This document shows, in pieces, positions 35,790 through 45,864 of a stretch of 64,000 nt of DNA. How positions within the stretch are numbered: position 1 is the first letter of the stretch; every line of letters begins with the position of its first letter. The stretch spans positions 1 to 64,000 of the forward strand of contig SVBZ01000003.1 in assembly GCA_015058575.1 (NCBI GenBank). Reading direction: 5' to 3'. The DNA is from Pseudoselenomonas ruminantium. GTDB taxonomy: Bacteria > Bacillota > Negativicutes > Selenomonadales > Selenomonadaceae. The position numbers and the translations under genes are program-made. Under the pieces are notes generated by a model. The model searched no databases, was not told where the DNA came from, and worked only from the letters and a program-made list of their open reading frames with translations.

Positions 35790-38039
35790 TTATATCAGCC
35801 GTTCCGTAATCAACTTCTTGAGCTTTGTCGATGACGTACTCTGCGTATACGGGAAGAACACCATCGTGCTGCCACGTTCCTCCAGCCATGACTTCTTCTT
35901 CAGCCATATTGGATCATGTTCGTAATCACTGCCAGAGAATTGTACATCGAAGTGATAAAGCTTCCAAGCCATATTCGTATCCGGATGCTCGAAGGGGATT
36001 TCATGTGCCTCATCCACGTAGCGGCAAGCTCGCACCATTTCCAAACGCTCCTCAAAAGGAACAAAAGGCTCTACCTTCTTGCCCTCACGCACCTGACGAT
36101 CAGACACCACGCCTACAATCAAATAATCGCACTGTTCCTTGGCCCGGCGCAAAAGATTCAAATGCCCGATATGGAACAAGTCAAACACCCCAGCTACATA
36201 GCCAACATGATATTTCTTTTTCTCTTCCGCTGCATCCGGCTTCACATTATCCGTTATAGGTGTTCGCGGAATTGCATACGCCTTGCCCGGATCAAAAATA
36301 CTGTAATCGTCAATTTGCATGGACTCCAATTGCTCCATGACCGGCAAGAAATTCTTGATGCAAACAAGAACCTTGTACTCCCCTGGGTCCATATTCTCCA
36401 AGAGTACCGGCGATTGCACCTTTACCCCATGAATCTCCGTCCCCCAGGCAGCTTCATTATTGTCCACGATTGCATATACCGGATAACGGACACGGTAAAG
36501 ATCCATATACTCTCTGGCATATCTGCCACTGCCAAATAGAATTATTTTCTTGCTATCGGCATCCTGGAAAATATCCAAAAACAATCTGCGATAGTCACGC
36601 CCCAAACAATTCATATAACTCCGATTTGCTGCTACCAAACCATTATCCCGCCGTACTAAGCGGTGGTAATCTGCCAGAGGTTCCTTCTGCAGCAACTCCC
36701 GCAGGAAAGCCCACTCCATCTCCAACCATCTTTGCTTCTCCTCCAGCAAACCATAGCGGGCATATAAATCATCTTTCGGAAGTATCTTCTCCAGCTCAGA
36801 ATTCCCTGCATAGAATGTTGCAATCATACGGGTCAGTACCACATTCACGGGATAATTCTCTGCCGAAAACTCCTGATCAAAGAAAACAAATTGTCCATCT
36901 AGATAAAAGCTATTCAGCGGAACCATATCGAGAAAAGCCTCGTCAAAAAGCTCAGTTTCCCCCATATTTCCCTTCACATCCGTAAACTCTCCCCGATGTA
37001 TCGGCGAAGATGCTAAAATAGCATCCCGAAAAGCATCCATGGCTTGCAAGAAAGCGTCTTTATCTCGTTGGAGCAAATCTTTCAAATAAACCTGTCCCGT
37101 AACCGAATCGATACATGGCATGATATAGCGGTCATCCGTATCCAAACGACCTTCTACCACGGGCACGCCCTGCTCCTGTAATTTCTTCATATGCTGCGCC
37201 AAGCGTCTCAGCCGTGCCATCCCTTCCGGCGGATACGCAGCTGCTTTACTGACCGTTCCATCCGCATGTATCACCGTCATCATAGCATTTTCTTTGCCCC
37301 GCTCCAATGACGACGTAACATATAGCGCATCTGCAAAATCTGCCTTAGGCGAACATTCAATCAAATAAGCATTCGCCATAGCATGAAACAATCCATTATC
37401 CGCTAACGTACGATACAAAGACTCTTCCTGCAAAAAAACAGACCGGGGATTATGGTAACTAGGGAAAAGTCTATTGGCCAAATCCTCTTTCGGCAATTGT
37501 CCATCAGCAAATAGAAATACCGGCTCCTCCAGATTCGGCAGAACCGAATAAAACTTTCGCCGCGACCAGCCGGCAGCTTCCAACATGACCTCGATCTCTC
37601 CCCGAGCATACATCCGCCCCCGTGGAGATTGTCCCTGTCGATAATCCTCTATCCCATCAAATATTCTATGCGTATAAAGGTCACGATCCCCGCAAAAATA
37701 GCGCATCCCCAGGCGATTATTCATTGCCAATAGCAGCACGCCATCCTCTGCCAGTAATTGGCGAAGCCCTACCAAAACTTCTACCGGATCAGTTGCTTGC
37801 TCTAAAGTGCTTATCGCTACCACATAGTCAAATTTACCTTCTATACTGCTTATCTGTTCAAGACCTGCAGTAACCACGTCCATCTGAAAGACATGCCGCA
37901 GCATATCCGCCATAGCACCGTCGTCACCTAGGCACAAAACTCTGCACCCATGTCGAAACGGATACCAGCGAAGCAGTGCCGTAGGCAGCTCCGCAATCAT
38001 TTCCGCCCATTTTGCTTTAGTTGTCTCTTCTAAAAACAT
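35790..38039 (-). CDS. Multidomain methyltransferase / kinase-like / Rossmann / cytidylyltransferase protein
   Basis: 749 aa. Residues 30-160 look like a SAM methyltransferase (CRVLCLGDDGAMADML, YVVAISTLEQATDP). Residues about 240-480 have features of a small-molecule kinase-like fold (SPIHRGEFTDVKGN; FVFFDQEFSAENYPVNVVLTR), tentative. Residues 497-590 are the Rossmann module (KIILFGSGRYAREYMDLY, AIVDNNEAAWG, VQSPVLL). Residues 610-749 are a cytidylyltransferase of the TagD/GCT type (GYVAGVFDLFHIGHLNLLRRA with the HxGH site at 623-626, and PYTQSTSSTKLK). It could make a CDP-activated alcohol for the CDP-glycerol-type transferases nearby. Intact frame, good ribosome site (GAGGAAAAACT). Confidence 0.8.
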   Translation of the reverse strand: MFLEETTKAKWAEMIAELPTALLRWYPFRHGCRVLCLGDDGAMADMLRHVFQMDVVTAGLEQISSIEGKFDYVVAISTLEQATDPVEVLVGLRQLLAEDGVLLLAMNNRLGMRYFCGDRDLYTHRIFDGIEDYRQGQSPRGRMYARGEIEVMLEAAGWSRRKFYSVLPNLEEPVFLFADGQLPKEDLANRLFPSYHNPRSVFLQEESLYRTLADNGLFHAMANAYLIECSPKADFADALYVTSSLERGKENAMMTVIHADGTVSKAAAYPPEGMARLRRLAQHMKKLQEQGVPVVEGRLDTDDRYIMPCIDSVTGQVYLKDLLQRDKDAFLQAMDAFRDAILASSPIHRGEFTDVKGNMGETELFDEAFLDMVPLNSFYLDGQFVFFDQEFSAENYPVNVVLTRMIATFYAGNSELEKILPKDDLYARYGLLEEKQRWLEMEWAFLRELLQKEPLADYHRLVRRDNGLVAANRSYMNCLGRDYRRLFLDIFQDADSKKIILFGSGRYAREYMDLYRVRYPVYAIVDNNEAAWGTEIHGVKVQSPVLLENMDPGEYKVLVCIKNFLPVMEQLESMQIDDYSIFDPGKAYAIPRTPITDNVKPDAAEEKKKYHVGYVAGVFDLFHIGHLNLLRRAKEQCDYLIVGVVSDRQVREGKKVEPFVPFEERLEMVRACRYVDEAHEIPFEHPDTNMAWKLYHFDVQFSGSDYEHDPIWLKKKSWLEERGSTMVFFPYTQSTSSTKLKKLITERLI

Positions 38040-38087
38040 AGTTTTTCCTCAATTCACTTCATACATCTTGTCAATAAACACCATAAA

Positions 38088-39422
38088 TCAAAGCTGTTTA
38101 CGCAGCATTTGATCCAGCCGATATACGTGTTTAAATCCATATTTGACCAAGTTTTTATATAGTTCATACTGAAGCGATTCCGTCACAGCGATGACTACAG
38201 CCCCAGACGCAGCGTATTGTTGGAGGTCCTGGAGTTCCTGTACAGGAATCCCACCACACCTATCAGTGGATTCATCTTTTTGCGTTACAGCAAAACAAGT
38301 AACCGGAATACCTCTAACTCGCAATCGCTCATGAAGCCATTGCCCTACTTTCCCGGCTCCATATATTATCAATTGAGGATACTTGGTAATACCAGTAATC
38401 CACCCATCCACATACAGATCTTCATTTTGAAATTCACAAAGTTCAAAGCGCGGATCATGTAACTCTTTGGCACTTGACAAGAAAAAGGCATATAAATCTT
38501 CATGCATACGGCTAATTTTGTCCCATACATCAGGACGGAATACATCCTTTTTAATACGCCCAGCATGAAAATCAACGTCAAAAGAATTGGCCATCTTTAG
38601 CAGCAATGCATATTGATAAGGTGCTGCCACACGATAATAATGATTCAGATAATCTCCATATTTCGTAGCAACAAAATTCTGTTCAAGTACCGGAAAATGT
38701 TTCCATTTCTCTTCCAATATTTCTTCCAGCCACTCATATTCATCAAATACATTCATTATCCGACGCGGATTATGCATAGATGAATCCCCATTATCCCGGC
38801 GATAATACACAAACGCATCCGGTAACAAATATATGCGTTTAGCTTTTACCCATACTTGTATCGCGAAGGATATATCCTGGAAAGCTGCGCCTGGTGTTTC
38901 ATGAAAGTAGATTTTCTGCTGCTCTAGAAAGGAACGACGATAAATCCCAGACCAAATAGTATCTGCTTTATTGATAATTTGAGGAACCATGACCGCATTA
39001 ATCGAAACCTCCATAGGATAGTCTTGCAATGAATCTCTAAATTCCGTCCTATCCTCATAAAAGTTATAATAATTAGCCTTGACCACATCAGCCTGTTGCT
39101 CAATTGCCGCTTCGTACAATTTTTCAAAAGCTTCTCGAGCAATAAAATCATCACTTTCCAAAATACCGACATATTCTCCTGTCGCTTGGGACAGCGCCAC
39201 GTTCATTGTATTACCATAGCCCGTATTCACTTTATGGAAAACCTTTATACGAATATCCTTATTGGCATATTCGTCAAGAATTTTTCCACTAGCATCTGTA
39301 GATCCATCATCAATTGCAATGATCTCAATATCATTCATAGTTTGATTTATTAAGCTATCCAAACAAGTAGATAAATACCGTTCAACATTATAAACTGGAA
39401 CTAATACTGAAATTTTAGGCAT
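38088..39422 (-). CDS. GT2 glycosyltransferase fused to Rossmann module
   Basis: 444 aa. GT-A fold family 2: SVLVPVYNVERYLSTCLDSL, IIAIDDGSTDASGKI, and YVGILESDDFIAREAF (DD metal motif). The C-terminal 90 residues (from about 350) are the Rossmann module: LIIYGAGKVGQWLHERL, CFAVTQKDES, GGIPVQEL. The frame opens at 39467 but the ATG at 39422 has GGAGG 7 nt upstream and gives the normal GT2 start. It follows another GT2-Rossmann fusion gene. Confidence 0.9.
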   Translation of the reverse strand: MPKISVLVPVYNVERYLSTCLDSLINQTMNDIEIIAIDDGSTDASGKILDEYANKDIRIKVFHKVNTGYGNTMNVALSQATGEYVGILESDDFIAREAFEKLYEAAIEQQADVVKANYYNFYEDRTEFRDSLQDYPMEVSINAVMVPQIINKADTIWSGIYRRSFLEQQKIYFHETPGAAFQDISFAIQVWVKAKRIYLLPDAFVYYRRDNGDSSMHNPRRIMNVFDEYEWLEEILEEKWKHFPVLEQNFVATKYGDYLNHYYRVAAPYQYALLLKMANSFDVDFHAGRIKKDVFRPDVWDKISRMHEDLYAFFLSSAKELHDPRFELCEFQNEDLYVDGWITGITKYPQLIIYGAGKVGQWLHERLRVRGIPVTCFAVTQKDESTDRCGGIPVQELQDLQQYAASGAVVIAVTESLQYELYKNLVKYGFKHVYRLDQMLRKQL

Positions 39423-39435
39423 TATGAATCCTCCA

Positions 39436-40677
39436 TTACAAATACGCTTTAGATAATAGCGATGCAATATTTTTTTTATATGCTTTTAAACTCATAATCT
39501 TATCTTTAGGAACCTTCCATTTTTCTCGAAGCTCCTCTACAGCTTCTTCTACAGCCTCTTTACTATATATTGCAACAACAAGAATATCAAATTTCATTTC
39601 TTTAATTGCCGAAATTGGTTGTATATCTCGATGCTGATCCTGCAGATAATAACCAGCCATTTTCTTACTTACAGCATTAGCTTTATCAAAATTCTTATCA
39701 ACGATAGCCACGATCTTTTCATACCAACCACGCTGCCATAACTCTTTATATAAGGCGTGTCCACATACTCCAGCACCATATATAACAATTTCTTTCCCAT
39801 ATAGGTGTTCAATTTCAGGAAAATACCATAAATTAACACGATCTAAATCTATACCATAAAGCCCCCGAAGGACTCTAACATTTAATAAAATAGCATATTG
39901 GTACAATTGTGGCATCAAAACATTAGCATAAGCAGATTCCTCAAACGCTTCCTTCAAATTGCAATACAATCTATACATATTTTCCGGCTCATTTACATTT
40001 GGCTTAGTTTCTGCTGAGCCAGAATGTATATCATAATGATAGAATATTTCTCTCATTATATATATACTTTTGCAAGCTAAACAGTATCGATATAAAATCA
40101 TTGCATCTTCACCATAAAACACACGTGTATCTATCTTATTTACAACCGCTTTAAGTAGTTTAGCTCGAAAAAATTTAGTAACCAAATAACAACGTAACCC
40201 TTTTGTATTTCGCGAAAAATCATGTAACATTATCGGATAAAAATCTGTTGATAAATCGGTATATAAACCACTATTGTAATTATCAAAAATTATTTCATTA
40301 TATCCATTTTCATGGTGTCCATAAACATCACTAGACACCAAGTCACACTTATATTGCTTCATTTTTTCATATAATCGAGTATACATATACGGTTCTATCC
40401 AGTCATCACTATCTACAAATCCTATATATTCCCCTGTCGCAAGTTCTATTCCTTTTTTTCTTATAGATGCAATACCTTGGTGCTCGCACTTGAATGCTTT
40501 TATTCTAACATCCTTTTTTTGGTACTCTGATATTACCCTATAACTATTGTCTAAAGAACCATCATCTAACAATAAGATTTCCAAATCCGTATACGTTTGT
40601 GCAAGAATGCTATCCAAACAGCGAGATAAATATTTTTCTACATTATAAACTGGTACGATTATAGAAATAACAGACAT
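39436..40677 (-). CDS. GT2 glycosyltransferase fused to Rossmann module
   Basis: 413 aa, same architecture as its neighbour: SIIVPVYNVEKYLSRCLDSI, ILLLDDGSLDNSYRV, YIGFVDSDDWIEPYMY. The C-terminal module starts at about 295 (EIVIYGAGVCGHALYKELWQ, AIVDKNFDKANA). The two GT2 genes are similar at the N-terminus but their C-terminal modules diverge, so the duplication is not recent. The DNA is clearly AT-rich from here rightward. Confidence 0.9.
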   Translation of the reverse strand: MSVISIIVPVYNVEKYLSRCLDSILAQTYTDLEILLLDDGSLDNSYRVISEYQKKDVRIKAFKCEHQGIASIRKKGIELATGEYIGFVDSDDWIEPYMYTRLYEKMKQYKCDLVSSDVYGHHENGYNEIIFDNYNSGLYTDLSTDFYPIMLHDFSRNTKGLRCYLVTKFFRAKLLKAVVNKIDTRVFYGEDAMILYRYCLACKSIYIMREIFYHYDIHSGSAETKPNVNEPENMYRLYCNLKEAFEESAYANVLMPQLYQYAILLNVRVLRGLYGIDLDRVNLWYFPEIEHLYGKEIVIYGAGVCGHALYKELWQRGWYEKIVAIVDKNFDKANAVSKKMAGYYLQDQHRDIQPISAIKEMKFDILVVAIYSKEAVEEAVEELREKWKVPKDKIMSLKAYKKNIASLLSKAYL

Positions 40678-40692
40678 TATATTATCACCATC

Positions 40693-42201
40693 TCATCCCA
40701 TTAAATCTAAAATAAATTTTGCGGCACGTTCACTTGCATGACCATCCTCATTTACACCATAACTATTTAGAAATTCTTCCAATTTTTTTAGGTAATCATT
40801 CTTTGAAAATGACCTTATATTATTTAATAATTCATTATTACTCTTAGCTACAGGAAATGGCAAATCATTATAATCAATTAGTAACTGTCGTTCATTTTTT
40901 AAATACTCATCTAAATCAGGCGCATACAAAAATATCGGTCTTTTTATAAAAGCTGCCTCAAACATAACACTGGAATAATCAGATATTAAAATATCCGCTG
41001 CTGCAACTAGCTCTTCCGCATCACTATACTCACTAACATTTATGACATTATTATCAATTTCATATTTAGAAACAAATTGTTTCACAGCAGGATGTAACCG
41101 TAATAAGAATACATAATTCTCATTATATTTTCCTTTTAACTCCTTACAAATCGCCCCAAAATCAATATCTATATATTGTTCATCAATTCCATAACTTGTT
41201 CCTTTTTTATGACGAAATGTAGGTGCATATAATATAATTTTATCTGTATCTTTTATATGGTAATACTTTCTTATTTTGATATAGTTATCATTGCAAAAAG
41301 CACCATCTGATCTTGGTGATCCAATATGCTTATACACACCATTAAAATTAAAACCTTTTCGACACGTATCTTCATCAAATTTAGAACCAACGAAAAAGAA
41401 ATCCGTATTGTCAATTGTGTATTTTACAGCCGCAACCATATTTTCGTTTTTCACAAATAAACAATCGTCCAAATAAAACTTTTTCAAAGTTATACTTGAC
41501 CAATGCTTTACCTGAATCCATAATTGCCCTCTTGGTTTTTGAACACATGAATACGGCAACGCATTATCCATAATTATAATCTTCGAATCTCTAAATTCAT
41601 TACATAGCTCAACTGGATGCGAAATTTTTACCTGAACTACACCTGGAGGTGCATCCTTTCTACACTGTTCGACACCCCAAATAATGTCTATATTATGGCT
41701 TTTTTCTAACAATTTATTCGTAATATATTTCCCATGATCACCATAATCATTCATAAAAATAAAAACCGAGTGATTATTTTGGGGTATAGTAATCGAATTA
41801 CTTTCGAAATACTCCAATGTATTTTTGTCCAATTCTTCACTAGAAAAAACATTCTCATAGTGTTTTTTATACAAAGCCGATTCTATTGCACTTCCATCTT
41901 TTATTGCTAATATTACGATCGTCCTGCTAGGATTATAATTATTCAATAGCCACTGAAAATTACGGATTATAATTTCTTTAGTTACAAACTCACTATCATC
42001 CTCCCATACATCCTTAAGCAAGCGTTCTTGCTTAAGGGGATCATTATCAATAACACAATCAAAATCTAATTGATTACCTTGGCGAATAAAAGTAAGCCTG
42101 CCACGCTTCCCAGCACCAAATAAAACAATTTTGTACTTCACCTCCATTTTTTTGACATCGAACCAAGTATGTATTTTATTATCGTACATCATATCACCCA
42201 T
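40693..42201 (-). CDS. CDP-glycerol glycerophosphotransferase-like enzyme with N-terminal Rossmann module
   Basis: 502 aa. Residues 22-125: Rossmann module (YKIVLFGAGKRGRLTF, CVIDNDPLKQERLL). From about 140 a TagB/TagF-type GT-B transferase follows: APTFRHKKGTSYG, NYVFLLRLHPAVKQF, NVSEYSDAEELVAAADILISDYSSVMFEAAFIKRPIFLY (the last holds the conserved Asp-Tyr-Ser-Ser). Such enzymes transfer polyol-phosphate from CDP-polyol. The start overlaps the stop of the HAD gene by 8 bp. In an organism without typical teichoic acids this probably modifies an outer-surface glycan. Confidence 0.87.
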   Translation of the reverse strand: MGDMMYDNKIHTWFDVKKMEVKYKIVLFGAGKRGRLTFIRQGNQLDFDCVIDNDPLKQERLLKDVWEDDSEFVTKEIIIRNFQWLLNNYNPSRTIVILAIKDGSAIESALYKKHYENVFSSEELDKNTLEYFESNSITIPQNNHSVFIFMNDYGDHGKYITNKLLEKSHNIDIIWGVEQCRKDAPPGVVQVKISHPVELCNEFRDSKIIIMDNALPYSCVQKPRGQLWIQVKHWSSITLKKFYLDDCLFVKNENMVAAVKYTIDNTDFFFVGSKFDEDTCRKGFNFNGVYKHIGSPRSDGAFCNDNYIKIRKYYHIKDTDKIILYAPTFRHKKGTSYGIDEQYIDIDFGAICKELKGKYNENYVFLLRLHPAVKQFVSKYEIDNNVINVSEYSDAEELVAAADILISDYSSVMFEAAFIKRPIFLYAPDLDEYLKNERQLLIDYNDLPFPVAKSNNELLNNIRSFSKNDYLKKLEEFLNSYGVNEDGHASERAAKFILDLMG

Positions 42202-44206
42202 TTTTCCCCATAGGTTTATTAATTAAATTATCTATGAATGATACTACAGAAAATAATTTATTTTCTGTTTCTTCGTCAATATAATGATGTGAAAAGAACA
42301 ACATTTCCCCTATCGTCGAATTTAATGGAGCATGTGGTATATATAACTTATCAATAAATGTCAAATAAAAGCTTTCAATTCCATTAAAGCATTCTTGTAA
42401 CCATTTTAATTGGTGATTATCCTTATGATTTGAATCAAAAACAGGCTCTCCATTACCATCAAAACAAATCACCGATGCCTCTGGTGAAGTTAAAACATTT
42501 TCCAAAATGAAAACTTCACTTACATTAAAAGAGTAGGCATCTGTATCCAATTTATTCATCATATATTTTACATTTATATTTCCCAAACTTGTTCCGATAT
42601 TTATCCCCATGTAATATCCATTAAGGTCTTTGTTTAAACCTCTGTTTAGATAATACTGTGATGTTCCAGAAGATATCAAATCAACAAATACACCTCTAGA
42701 TAAATCTATATTATTTTTACTTAAATATATTTTATAGTTTTCTCTATATTTTTGTGACAAACAAATTGCATGTTCAGTATTAGATACTTCTTCTAAATAT
42801 ATTTCATTTAATACATTAGTGCCAATTTTTTTCCTTATATCATATATATCAGTAACATCATTTATACTGGAATTAACAGCTGCTTTTCGTGATGTATAAA
42901 AATACACAGCATCAGGTAATTCTCCAAAATATTTAGCTAAATTATATTTTTTATATAATTTATAAAAAATATACCCATCCCGAGAAGCAAATAAAATTTG
43001 CTTATACTTAGATTTTGCAGCTTGCACCACAATCCATACCATAAAAACTGTCACAAGGGGGGCAATGAAGCATCTACAGTAATCATAGAGTGTCATTGAT
43101 TCTATTTTTTTTCCTATACATCTAGTAAATGGATCATTAAATAATATAGATATGTATGCCCCTAAAAGGGAACGCTCATTAATACCTGCTGCGGCAAAAG
43201 CCATATATGAGTTCATTTTGTACAACATACTTCTGCTGCTAGGAATAATAAATGAGTCTATCCCATATATCTGTGCTGCCAAACCATCAGCGACCTTATT
43301 ATCACCTATATGTAAAAACCGTTTCCCATGTACTTTGCTTTTTAATACACCAAACAATCCATTAGTTTTAGGCACGCCTTCAAAGCCAGATATCAATATT
43401 CCATCATAGCCTTTAATTCCATTGTTATGGAGCAGTTCCCCTAGAATCGATTCTGGTAAATACATGTCAGAAACTAAGTATATTTTCTTATTTAAAGCTT
43501 TCGCTTTTCGATAGGTATCTACCATTCTACTGCGAGAAATAATAACATCTCTTTCTACAGCAATTTCGATCTCTTTTATTATTTCACACTCTCGATCGCT
43601 TAAATTTTCCTGTCGCTTTAATGCAATATATATTCCATCCAGCGTATGGTTATTTTTTTCTATTGCCAGACGTTCTGCAATCATACGCTTAACTTTAAAT
43701 TCCGGAATTATAATCCCTTCATCTTTTATTCGATATTCCACAATATCGAATACGTCTTCAGGAGTTAAGGTTCTTCTCATCAATAATGTATCAAAAATAT
43801 CAAATGTAATTACATCATGAGATTCTATTTCACTTTTCAAAAAATCAGCATCGATTTTTTCACTGGAATTACACTCCCATACTTTGCTATCAAGCGTTTC
43901 TGTAAGATTATTTCCGAATCGATCCATCACCGTGATTGAATTTGCTTTGCATATATCTGATATCCTATCATATATTATCTTTTCATTATTTAGAGCTGAT
44001 AAAATAATGACCAAATCAATATTATTATCAACAGCGTCTTCCAGTGAAAGAATAGGATACCCCTCGAATACACCTTCGCTCTTTTTCCCATCTAATATAC
44101 AGTATATTGATATGTCATTTTTTTCATCAATAAATTTCTTTGCATTTAAGCCTGTTCCATACAAAGCAATTTTTTTATATTTTTGATACGTAGTACATTT
44201 CTGCAT
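42194..44206 (-). CDS. HAD-superfamily protein (COG5610-like) with N-terminal Rossmann module
   Basis: 670 aa. Residues 11-95: Rossmann module (KKIALYGTGLNAKKFI, CILDGKKSEGVFEGYPIL). Residues 130-340: HAD domain with motif I DIFDTLLMRR (D136, D139), motif II region IYLVSDMYLP and motif IV LHIGDNKVADGLAA. The C-terminal 330 residues (QILFASRDGYIFYKLYKKY, VFVDLISSGTSQYYLNRGL) form a second conserved region seen in this family. HAD members of this type occur in glycan loci; substrate unknown. It is immediately left of the IS4-like element. Confidence 0.83.
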   Translation of the reverse strand: MQKCTTYQKYKKIALYGTGLNAKKFIDEKNDISIYCILDGKKSEGVFEGYPILSLEDAVDNNIDLVIILSALNNEKIIYDRISDICKANSITVMDRFGNNLTETLDSKVWECNSSEKIDADFLKSEIESHDVITFDIFDTLLMRRTLTPEDVFDIVEYRIKDEGIIIPEFKVKRMIAERLAIEKNNHTLDGIYIALKRQENLSDRECEIIKEIEIAVERDVIISRSRMVDTYRKAKALNKKIYLVSDMYLPESILGELLHNNGIKGYDGILISGFEGVPKTNGLFGVLKSKVHGKRFLHIGDNKVADGLAAQIYGIDSFIIPSSRSMLYKMNSYMAFAAAGINERSLLGAYISILFNDPFTRCIGKKIESMTLYDYCRCFIAPLVTVFMVWIVVQAAKSKYKQILFASRDGYIFYKLYKKYNLAKYFGELPDAVYFYTSRKAAVNSSINDVTDIYDIRKKIGTNVLNEIYLEEVSNTEHAICLSQKYRENYKIYLSKNNIDLSRGVFVDLISSGTSQYYLNRGLNKDLNGYYMGINIGTSLGNINVKYMMNKLDTDAYSFNVSEVFILENVLTSPEASVICFDGNGEPVFDSNHKDNHQLKWLQECFNGIESFYLTFIDKLYIPHAPLNSTIGEMLFFSHHYIDEETENKLFSVVSFIDNLINKPMGKNG

Positions 44207-44347
44207 AATTTATCACATGGTATATATATTATATATACCCATCTCCTTCCATAAAATACTAATATTTGTATTTCATATTCATTACTCAAACTTCGCAGTT
44301 GCAAAACTGCTTATTAATTATTAACTCAGATTTTCAAAAATAAAATA

Positions 44348-44416
44348 GCATAAGCCGTCTCCGTTTTGTATAATGAAAGTGACCAAACTATCACAACATA
44401 AACGGAGGGCTTATGC
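44348..44416 (+). promoter_or_regulatory. Leader hairpin hiding the transposase ribosome site
   Basis: GCATAAGCC-GT-CTCCGTTT (44348-44366) pairs with AAACGGAG-GGCTTATGC (44400-44416), which contains the GGAGGG ribosome site of the transposase. TATAAT (44369-44374) lies between the arms. Transcripts entering from outside would form the hairpin, whereas those starting inside would not. Confidence 0.7.
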
Positions 44417-44417
44417 C

Positions 44418-45698
44418 ATGAATATGGTAGCACATAATCATCAGTCTCGTGAACTCCTTTCCTCGAAAATTTCTCATTTTCTTGAAGAATTCCATGTAGG
44501 ACAGATCCTCAAATCCTGCAATGCGTACAAAGTATGCGGGTTTTCGGTCAAATCTGTATTCCAAGTAGCCTTTGAAAATGCTTTCAGCAATAAATCATTC
44601 TTCTAGAAACAGCGGGAGTATTCAAACTCCATTCCTTTTGCTAAAGACACCTTTTATCGCTTTATGAATTCCAGCAGCATCAACTGGCGCAGATTTACCC
44701 TTCAGCTCGCTTCAACTGTTATTGGGAAAATCGAACCGCTTACCCAGGAGAACCTCCGTAATGTACTGATTGTTGATGATTCCCTCTTTAGCCGGGCACG
44801 CTCGAAAAAGGTAGAACTGCTAGCTAAAGTTTTTGACCATGTAGCGCATAAGTACACCAAAGGATTCCGCATGTTGACTCTTGGCTGGAGCGATGGAAAT
44901 TCCTTCCTGCCATTGAGTCAGTGCCTGTTATCTTCTGCAGAACATGAAAACCGACTGCAGGAAGCATCTTCAGATATTGATGCGAGAAGCAATGGCGGCA
45001 AGTTGCGTAAGCTGGCTCAGACCAAGGCTACCAGCGTGATGCTAACCTTGCTGAAAGATGCGAAAGCTGCTGATATTCCAGCAAAGTATGTCCTTTTTGA
45101 CACTTGGTTCTGTTCACCGTCTTCTTTGCTATAAGTCAAGGATATTGGCTACGATGTCATTGGCATGATCAAGAAAAGTGACAAAATTCATTTTCGCTAC
45201 AATGGACGGATGCAAAATGCACCTGCCATTTTCCGCGCAGCCAAGAAGTGCCGTAGCCGATCCTCGTATCTTCTTTCCGTGGAAGCGGAGGCTATTAAAG
45301 GAGCCCAGGCTATTCCCGTAAAACTGGTCTTGGTTAGAAACAGGAACAACCAACAGGATTATCTGATTTTGGTTTCTACGGATGTCAGTCTGTCCGAAGA
45401 AGAAATCATCCAAACCTATGGCAAGCGCTGGAATATAGAAGTCTTTTTCAAAATGTGCAAATCGTACCTGAAACTTGGCAAAGAGAGCAGAACTATGTCT
45501 TATGATGCAATGACCGCCCATGTGTCTGTTGTATTGGCTAGATATATGCTGTTATCTCTGGAACAACGCAGAAAAGTCGATAAGCGGAGTATTGGCGAAT
45601 TATTCTATATTTCGTGCGATGAATTGCAGGATTTGCAGTACATGGATGCGCTGGTTATGGTTTTGAAAAAACTTGTATCCATGATAACGGAAAAATAG
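44418..45698 (+). pseudogene. IS4-family (DDE) transposase with two in-frame stop codons
   Basis: One continuous frame is broken by TAG (44604-44606) and TAA (45132-45134), with no frameshift. Remaining pieces show a DDE transposase: VLIVDDSLFSRARSKK (first Asp), AKYVLFDTWFCSP (second Asp), and TYGKRWNIEVFFKMCKSYLKLG (YREK-like motif with the catalytic Glu). Start ATG at 44418 has GGAGGG 8 nt upstream. Both stops are one C-to-T change away from Gln codons. The copy should be dead unless stops are read through. Confidence 0.88.
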
Positions 45699-45814
45699 CT
45701 TTTCCTTGAAAATGAACTTAATACCATGCTGGATTCCTTCTTGGAAAATCTGCCCAATGTATGGCACAACTGCCTAAACCGATGTGCATGAGGTTGCTGT
45801 TTTAGCACTTCAGC

Positions 45815-45838
45815 CCCTATATTACGCTTAATATAGGG
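45815..45838 (+). terminator. Terminator at the right end of the IS4-like element
   Basis: Perfect 10-bp stem CCCTATATTA/TAATATAGGG with loop CGCT, then GCTTGTTTC, behind the transposase. Being nearly symmetrical it might also act on leftward transcription into the locus. Confidence 0.6.
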
Positions 45839-45864
45839 CTTGTTTCAGATGTGCAAAGTTTGAG

